This document shows, piece by piece, positions 33,735-38,388 of a stretch of 38,388 nucleotides of DNA. The notes below the pieces were generated by a model. That model ran no database searches. It had not been told where the DNA came from and saw only the letters and a list, made by a program, of their open reading frames with translations. The stretch is from the NCBI GenBank assembly GCA_028278625.1, contig JANQDY010000060.1:1-38388 (forward strand), read 5' to 3'. The position numbers were made by a program, and so were the translations under genes. The stretch is from Thermodesulfobacteriota bacterium (GTDB lineage Bacteria > Desulfobacterota > DSM-4660 > Desulfatiglandales > Desulfatiglandaceae). The number at the start of each line of letters is the position of its first letter. Positions within the stretch are counted from its first letter, which is position 1.

Positions 33735-34646
33735 ATGCAGAAATCCATGCACATCGAATACATTCCCCTTTTGACCGGCACTTATAATACCCTCGGCTAC
33801 CGCCCCTACAATTGGGTGGTTCATAAACAATTGCCGCCCTGGAATCCACTTCCCAAGCCTTTGTCCTCATGCAGATTGGGCCTAATCGCTTCCGGTGGCA
33901 TTTACATCACTGGCCAGAAGGCATTTCATTACAAAGACGACACTTCTTACCGTGTTATACCAATGGACATGGACGTCACGAAGCTTCGGGCCACTCATTT
34001 CGGTTATGACCTGACCCATGCGCGTGAGGATATCAATTCAGTTTTCCCATTGGACACCTTACGCCGCTTAACAGATGAAGGCGCAATTGGAGACTTGGCC
34101 GATCACGCATTTACATTCATGGGCGGCATTTATTCGTCAAGGCGGGTTCGTGAAAATCTGGCACCGACGCTCGTAAAAAATGTGCTAAAGGAAAAGATCG
34201 ATGCACTTCTCCTGGTTCCGGCCTGACCGATTTGCCATCAGTCCGTGGGACTGGTTGCACGGCAGGCTGAAGCGGCAGGCATTTCCACCTTGTGTTTGGG
34301 TAGCGCTAGAGACATCCTGGAAAAGATCAATCCGCCCCGTTCGGCTTTCTTGGACTTCCCTTTAGGCCACACGGCAGGTCCCGCTAACATGCCGAAACTG
34401 CAGCGGGCAATTTTGACTGAGGCTTTAACCGCGTTTTCATCTCTCAGCAAACCAGGTGCCATAAAGGATCTGCCCTTTGAGTGGCCAAAGGACCCGGCGT
34501 GGAAAGAGTCGTTTGTTTTGGATCTGGAAAATAGAGTCGGACGTCATGACAGCCCCCAGTTCCAGAGTGAAGAAGATTACCGGAATTGGGTATCATCCGG
34601 CCGTTCGGACTTTGGCGGGTGCTGCGATATAGGTGGAAGCGATTGA
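33735..34646 (+). CDS. GrdB-family selenoprotein (glycine/sarcosine/betaine/D-proline reductase-like), TGA at codon 164 read as selenocysteine
   Basis: The reading frame is interrupted once, by TGA at 34224-34226, and continues in the same frame to 34646, giving 303 residues. The sequence around it is LLLVPA-U-PICHQSVGLVAR, the UPxCHQS motif of a selenoprotein branch related to the B subunits of glycine and betaine reductases. The part after TGA (ARDILEKINPP, then FLDFPLGHTAGP) is as conserved in appearance as the part before (RATHFGYDLTHARED, FMGGIYSSRRVRE), so this is one gene, not two fragments or a pseudogene. A suitable hairpin follows the TGA. ATG 33735 has AGGA upstream. The Sec and nearby Cys167 would form a redox pair. 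The true substrate in this branch is not established; a reductive C-X cleavage is a guess. Confidence 0.88.
34234..34258 (+). promoter_or_regulatory. Bacterial SECIS-like hairpin
   Basis: Starting 8 nt after the TGA, CAGTCC (34239-34244) pairs perfectly with GGACTG (34248-34253) around a GTG loop. The stem extends outward by a T-G wobble, A-T, one C-T mismatch and two G-C pairs. The GU in the apical loop sits 19-20 nt after the TGA, almost the same place as the GU in the E. coli fdhF SECIS. That position and loop are what SelB requires. Confidence 0.7.
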
Positions 34647-34698
34647 TCAAAGGAAATAGAATAGTATATGACTATGGAGAGGATATGGAGGAGATATA

Positions 34699-35700
34699 AT
34701 GGGCGAAAACCGGATCTGCAAACTTTTGGGAATTCAATACCCGATAATTCAGGCCCCCATGAACTGGGTAAGTGGTGCGGCCTTGACGGGCGCGGTATCC
34801 AGGGCTGGCGGCCTTGGTACCATAGGGCCCAATGCCGGAGCGGAGAGCATCAGTGCGGACGTCGAAACGACCGGAAAAAGATTACGGAATCAGATAAAGA
34901 ACGTTAGGAATATTACTGAAAAACCTTTTGCGGTCAATATACCCATTGGATTCGGTGACGATCGCAAGTTTTCGAAGAGATGTGTTGAAGTTATCATTGA
35001 AGAGAAGGTCCCGGTTGCCGTAATTTCGGTAGGCCAACCCGATGTTTACACCGAGGTACTCAAGGAAGCCGGAATAACCGTATTACACGCCATCTCCACG
35101 CCAAGGCATGCCGTAAAAGCGGAAAAAGCCGGAGTAGACGGTGTTATCTGTGAAGGTTTTGAAGCCGGGGGACACAAAGGGTTTACTGAATTGACGACTT
35201 TGGCGCTCACGCCAATGGTGGCGGATGCGGTAACCATACCAATTATTACCGGCGGTGGCATTGCCGATGCACGTGGTGTATTGTCAGCCTTGGCTTTGGG
35301 TGCTGATGCGGTATATTTAGGGACTCGCTTTATGGCAACCAAAGAGTCAGACTCACATATTCGTGTGAAAGATGCCATAATAAGGGGAAAGGATGCCTGC
35401 ACCGTGAGTTTGCCCAAAGACATCATGTTGGTCAGGGACCTGAACAATGCATTTACCAAGGAATATATGGACAAAAAGAGAGCCGGGGCCTCTGATGAGA
35501 CATTAAGAAATTTTATCAGTGAACACTCACAATACCATGCACAGCATCTTGGCGAAGCTGAAGATGCAGAAATATGTTGTGGGCAAGGCGCCGGTTTAAT
35601 TAGTGAGATCTTAAGCGCCGAAGAGGTTGTCAAAGGAATCGCAGACAATATATTTTCTCGTTTTGAAGATCTCAAGGCAAGAATTGACAGCTTCACCTAG
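34699..35700 (+). CDS. Nitronate monooxygenase / FabK-like FMN enzyme
   Basis: This 333-residue TIM-barrel flavoprotein belongs to the 2-nitropropane dioxygenase/FabK family. It begins with the FMN-binding QYPIIQAPMNWVSG and shows SRAGGLGTIGPNA. GVICEGFEAGGHKG holds the phosphate-binding glycines, and IITGGGIADARGVLSALALGADAVYLGTRF (landmarks TGGGIADARG and GTRFMA) is characteristic. Members include enoyl-ACP reductase FabK, nitronate oxidases and uncharacterised oxidoreductases; in a strict anaerobe an enoyl-thioester reductase or another FMN role is more likely than an oxygenase. ATG 34699 follows GGAGG by 7 bases. It is next to the selenoprotein gene, 52 bp away. Confidence 0.83.
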   Translation: MGENRICKLLGIQYPIIQAPMNWVSGAALTGAVSRAGGLGTIGPNAGAESISADVETTGKRLRNQIKNVRNITEKPFAVNIPIGFGDDRKFSKRCVEVIIEEKVPVAVISVGQPDVYTEVLKEAGITVLHAISTPRHAVKAEKAGVDGVICEGFEAGGHKGFTELTTLALTPMVADAVTIPIITGGGIADARGVLSALALGADAVYLGTRFMATKESDSHIRVKDAIIRGKDACTVSLPKDIMLVRDLNNAFTKEYMDKKRAGASDETLRNFISEHSQYHAQHLGEAEDAEICCGQGAGLISEILSAEEVVKGIADNIFSRFEDLKARIDSFT

Positions 35701-35883
35701 GAGAGACGTGGTTCACGATTTTTTCCACGACATTGCCCCAGGCCGTAGGAGGTGCCCAAAAGGACAATGGATGAGGTTCCACAAAGAATGGGGATCCGGT
35801 GAAGCCACTTCTTCCGCCCTATAAGAGCTCTTGCTCTTGTGGCGCTTCGTTTTAGGAATATACTTTTTGAAGGTCCAACAAGT

Positions 35884-36669
35884 ATGAGCGGTTCCAAATT
35901 TTCTCCAATAAGCATTGAGCAGAAGGATAATGTTGTCACCATCGGGTTAAATTCCCCCCCTTACAATCCCATCAGTACCCAGACCGTTGAACGGCTTGAA
36001 TCTCTATTACTGCAAATCAAGGAAGATAATACGGTTCGTGTTGCGGTCATCCAGGGAGCCGGGGATCGGAGTTTTTCAGTGGGGGCCGATCTGAAGGAAT
36101 TTTCAAAAGGTGTTCTGGATATGGACGCCGTTATTAGAAAACGGCTGGATGTCTTTCGTCTGATTGAACACCTTGGCAAACCGGTGATCGCGGCAATCTG
36201 CGGCTACTGCCTGGGCGGTGGATTGGAACTGGCGCTCTCTTGTCATTTTAGGCTGGCGGCGGAGAATGCACGGCTTGGTCTGCCTGAAATCAATCTCGGG
36301 ACAGCCCCATCATGGGGTGGCGGTCAGCGTTTGCTGCGGCTTGTGGGAAGATCCGAGGCTTTGAACCTGCTTCTCAGGGGCCATCAAATAGATGGGATGG
36401 AAGCGCTTCGGATCGGTTTGGTAAATCAGGTTCACGGCGATGACGGATTGAAGGATGCAGCCCAGTTGCTTGCTGTAGAGCTCTCGGAAAAATCACCCCT
36501 GACCGTATCGACGATCATGGATTATCTGATGGCAGGGGAAGACATGCCCCTGGCCGAGGCATTGGCGTTTGAGTCAAAGAGCGTCCGCGGGTTAGTGGGA
36601 ACAAAGGATAATGTTGAAGGAATCTCCGCCTTTCTTGAAAAACGTAAACCTGTCTTCACAGGGGAATAA
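35884..36669 (+). CDS. Enoyl-CoA hydratase/isomerase
   Basis: This 261-residue crotonase-fold enzyme adds water to an enoyl-CoA. The oxyanion-hole segments are DRSFSVGADLKEF and ICGYCLGGGLELALSCHFR. The Glu of the GLPEINLGTAPSWGG segment aligns with a crotonase catalytic acid, and the other usual Glu position is less clear. I chose ATG 35884, 10 bases after GAAGG; a GTG at 35839 extends the frame but has no ribosome site. It is the last gene of the plus-strand run, after a 183-bp gap, and supplies the hydratase step missing from the opposite-strand beta-oxidation genes. Convergent with the SPASM gene. Confidence 0.88.
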   Translation: MSGSKFSPISIEQKDNVVTIGLNSPPYNPISTQTVERLESLLLQIKEDNTVRVAVIQGAGDRSFSVGADLKEFSKGVLDMDAVIRKRLDVFRLIEHLGKPVIAAICGYCLGGGLELALSCHFRLAAENARLGLPEINLGTAPSWGGGQRLLRLVGRSEALNLLLRGHQIDGMEALRIGLVNQVHGDDGLKDAAQLLAVELSEKSPLTVSTIMDYLMAGEDMPLAEALAFESKSVRGLVGTKDNVEGISAFLEKRKPVFTGE

Positions 36670-36788
36670 CGGAAGAAATGGACAAGGGAAACCCAGCGCG
36701 GTTTCACGCGCAAACCTAAAAAAAACTGTTAATTGAAATTCCCAACGCCAATGCCTGTTCACTCCCGTTATTCCAGCAGGTTTATCCT

Positions 36789-37916
36789 TTATCCGGTTAA
36801 TCCTTCCAACGCGTACACGGCTTTTCTGAGGGCGCAACGGTCTTCCACTGTCATAAAATCCCCTGTTGCGGCATAAGCCCGTCCCATACAGCCGCCCCTA
36901 CAGTGGGTTCGTCCGGAACAGGCGTGACATTGGGAAAGCTCGGTGAATCGGCGCTTTTTAAAGATCGGCAACTCAGACCAGCGGGTGATGGCTTCCTTGA
37001 GAAATTCCTGAAGGGGCCTTTGAAAAACGTTTTCCACCGCCAGATGATCGGCAGGCAACATAAGGCAAGGATAGAGCGAACCCTCCGCAGTGACATAGGG
37101 AAGTTCAAGACAAGCGCAGTCCTCTGATGTTGAGTTGTTTTTTCCGAACCACCATTCAAGACACGCGATATTGGCCATGCGGTGGTATCGCTTTCTGAAA
37201 TCCCTATCCCGACCGTAGCGCCGCAAGAGGGTCCGGTACTGCTCGGGTGTGGGGCGCATCAAATCAGGATTTTCTGCAGCTCTTCCCGCTTGAACCAGGG
37301 TACCGCTAGTGAAACCGCCGATGCCAATCTCTTCCAAATATTCTAAAAGCGTGGGTATTCCATCAAAATTGCTTCGGGTTTCCGTAAAGGCCACAACGGT
37401 CTGAGGACCCAGCCCCGCCGCTGTCAGGTATGTGAGTCCCCGCAGGGCCTTTTGGAAACTCCCCTTCCCTCTCAACACATCATGTGATGTCGATGTATCC
37501 CCTTCAAGACTTACCTGAATGATCAACTTGTTTTTGTCCATTGATGCGAGAAGTCCGGCATTTTCCTCTGTCACGAGCGTGCCGTTCGTCTGAAGACGGA
37601 CCTGTTTCAAGCCATCCTGGGCACAGGCAAACCGCAGCAGCTCGTACCATTCCGGATGCGTTAAAGGTTCTCCACCGGTGAGGCAAATCTCTAAGATACC
37701 CAAGGCGCAAAACCCTGTCATCAAATGCTTGAGCGGTTCAACGGGAACCGGATCAATGGACTTGTGGGAGACACTTTCAGGCCAGCAGTGTCGGCAGTTG
37801 AGGTTGCAGCCGTTGGTGATCATGACGGTCAGTTGCCTGGGCAACCTGAGTCCGGCCTTTTTGATCTCTTTTTTAAGGCGTTCGGATTGTAATGGGTGAA
37901 ATTGGGGCTTTTTCAT
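36789..37916 (-). CDS. Radical SAM/SPASM domain protein
   Basis: The enzyme has 375 residues. The canonical CX3CX2C cluster motif is C37, C41 and C44 (CNLNCRHC), followed by the GGEP motif in CLTGGEPLTHPEWYE. The C-terminal SPASM-type region has many Cys (CACLELPYVTAEGSLYPC, then C330, C333, C339, C343 and C361), enough for one or two auxiliary clusters. Such enzymes modify peptides (RiPP or quinohemoprotein maturation), act on protein side chains, or make cofactors. I see no convincing precursor peptide gene beside it. ATG 37916 has no strong ribosome site. Adjacent fragments on the same strand and a zinc alcohol dehydrogenase lie upstream. Confidence 0.85.
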   Translation of the reverse strand: MKKPQFHPLQSERLKKEIKKAGLRLPRQLTVMITNGCNLNCRHCWPESVSHKSIDPVPVEPLKHLMTGFCALGILEICLTGGEPLTHPEWYELLRFACAQDGLKQVRLQTNGTLVTEENAGLLASMDKNKLIIQVSLEGDTSTSHDVLRGKGSFQKALRGLTYLTAAGLGPQTVVAFTETRSNFDGIPTLLEYLEEIGIGGFTSGTLVQAGRAAENPDLMRPTPEQYRTLLRRYGRDRDFRKRYHRMANIACLEWWFGKNNSTSEDCACLELPYVTAEGSLYPCLMLPADHLAVENVFQRPLQEFLKEAITRWSELPIFKKRRFTELSQCHACSGRTHCRGGCMGRAYAATGDFMTVEDRCALRKAVYALEGLTG

Positions 37917-38010
37917 AACGAATTAAACAATCAAGAAAAGGGTGATTTCCCAGGTGACATTGGATTTTCTGAGCAAGCGTGCCAAATACTTTAACTTTTA
38001 TCCGCATCAT
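37873..38010 (-). other. Short open frame with MoaD/ThiS-like N-terminus
   Basis: ATG 38010 (or 38007) opens a 45-codon frame that overlaps the start of the SPASM gene. The first residues, MMRIKVKVFGTLAQKI, resemble the first strand and turn of MoaD/ThiS ubiquitin-like sulfur carriers. The rest does not, and there is no terminal Gly-Gly. It may be a truncated remnant or chance. Confidence 0.2.
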
Positions 38011-38030
38011 TTTTACTTCACACAAGAATG

Positions 38031-38053
38031 CCTCCCTTCAAAATGAAGGGAGG
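38031..38053 (-). terminator. Perfect 9-bp hairpin, possible terminator
   Basis: CCTCCCTTC (38031-38039) and GAAGGGAGG (38045-38053) form a perfect stem with a 5-nt loop. It lies downstream of the alcohol dehydrogenase gene on the minus strand and 4 bp beyond the stop of a short protein-like frame. The following minus-strand bases (CATTCTTG) have only a weak T run, so termination efficiency is uncertain. Confidence 0.45.
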
Positions 38054-38056
38054 TTG

Positions 38057-38237
38057 TTAAATATCCAAAAAGGCCATCGCCTTATCCATATCCCCATCAC
38101 TGATAAGGACAACTTTGGTATGGGGTGGAAGGGGTTCTTCATACATCCAAAATATTCATAGTAGATCAAATGCATGTGGATGTCAAAGAAGTCATCTCCC
38201 GAAACGGATGAAAGAGGGTCCTTTTGTCAGTGCCGGC
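38057..38237 (-). pseudogene. Intergenic stretch with protein-like fragments in two frames, possible gene remnant
   Basis: Between the alcohol dehydrogenase stop and the hairpin there is no intact gene. Two minus-strand frames look like protein. One gives DPLSSVSGDDFFDIHMHLIY up to about 38146. The other continues from MYEEPLPPHTKVVLISDGD to a TAA at 38057. They could be joined by one frameshift near 38148. I do not recognise a family, so a decayed short gene is only a suggestion. Confidence 0.2.
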
Positions 38238-38388
38238 CTATTCCCATTTGCAGACCCATCGGCCACGAATCTCCCGCTTCAGCATCTTGTCCGCAACATC
38301 ATTTATTTGGTCTAATGTAAAGTAATTGCTGATTAATTTATCAAGCTTGAAATCCTCCTGCATGGCCAGATCCACCAGCCTGGGGATA
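38238..38388 (-). CDS. Zinc-type alcohol dehydrogenase, C-terminal end (partial)
   Basis: The last 49 codons of a minus-strand gene enter from the right edge and end at TAG 38238-38240. The translation begins IPRLVDLAMQEDFKLDKLI and continues through SNYFTLDQINDVADKMLKRE. This matches the C-terminus of medium-chain (zinc) alcohol dehydrogenases, where DIPRLVDLYxxGKLxLDxLI and the F-x-L-x-x-I-N-x-A pattern are typical. The catalytic part is outside the window, so substrate and cofactor cannot be assigned. Confidence 0.75.
   Translation of the reverse strand, partial: IPRLVDLAMQEDFKLDKLISNYFTLDQINDVADKMLKREIRGRWVCKWE

Noticed and set aside
33735..34226. A stand-alone 163-residue hypothetical protein ending at TGA 34226
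   Set aside because: The same frame continues with family-typical sequence to 34646, and the TGA sits exactly at the known Sec position of this family.
35046..35696. 216-codon minus-strand open frame
   Set aside because: It is antisense to the FMN enzyme gene, with Ser/Ala-rich composition typical of a shadow frame.
36690..36730. Hairpin GCGCG-loop-CGCGC between the converging hydratase and SPASM genes as a terminator
   Set aside because: The stem is short and neither strand has a T run after it; the A run lies on the wrong side for a plus-strand terminator.

Overview
The window looks like a chromosomal stretch from a strict anaerobe, most likely a deltaproteobacterial (Desulfobacterota) sulfate reducer or a relative. 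This is inferred from two separate ferredoxin-dependent 2-oxoacid oxidoreductases, an oxygen-sensitive 2-hydroxyacyl-CoA dehydratase pair, a selenoprotein read through an in-frame TGA, a TRAP transporter, many acyl-CoA enzymes and a PfaA-type lipid synthase. I see no rRNA, tRNA, CRISPR array, insertion sequence or phage gene. Nearly all of the sequence is coding, in long co-directional runs with short gaps or overlaps.

Layout. (1) Positions 1-4780, minus strand: a lipid module of a patatin-like lipoprotein, a PlsC-type acyltransferase, and the N-terminal 644 residues of a PfaA-like synthase (ketosynthase plus the start of an acyltransferase domain) that runs off the left edge. (2) Positions 5164-18750, minus strand: a likely operon that begins with two 2-hydroxyacyl-CoA dehydratase subunits. 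It continues with a D-2-hydroxyacid dehydrogenase, an acyl-CoA ligase, IorA and IorB, a 3-hydroxyacyl-CoA dehydrogenase, an acyl-CoA dehydrogenase, a thiolase and a second ligase. An HTH-cupin regulator follows. (3) Positions 18751-19347: an AT-rich divergent control region with a 15-bp perfect palindrome, promoter-like hexamers facing both ways, and four CTAG motifs in about 30 bp in front of a GntR gene. (4) Positions 19348-36669, plus strand: the GntR regulator, a radical SAM protein with a CX8CX2C motif, a four-gene 2-oxoacid:ferredoxin oxidoreductase whose delta subunit carries a degenerate GltD-like insert, a third ligase, a PLP aminotransferase and a DUF169 protein. These are followed by a three-gene TRAP transporter, a MaoC-like dehydratase, a GrdB-family selenoprotein, an FMN nitronate monooxygenase/FabK-like protein and an enoyl-CoA hydratase. 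(5) Positions 36789-38388, minus strand: a SPASM radical SAM enzyme, a poorly preserved stretch with short protein-like fragments, and the last 49 codons of a zinc-type alcohol dehydrogenase.

Working model (inference). The two divergent operons form one carboxylic-acid or amino-acid module. TRAP would import an organic acid and the aminotransferase would link amino acids to 2-oxoacids. The 2-oxoacids could be oxidatively decarboxylated to acyl-CoA by IorAB or the PorGDAB-like complex. Alternatively they could be reduced to 2-hydroxyacids, activated by a ligase, dehydrated to enoyl-CoA and then reduced or passed through beta-oxidation. This resembles Stickland-type metabolism of aromatic or branched amino acids, but with CoA ligases in place of the usual CoA transferase. 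No ASKHA-type ATPase activator for the dehydratase is present in the window. The substrate cannot be read from the sequence.
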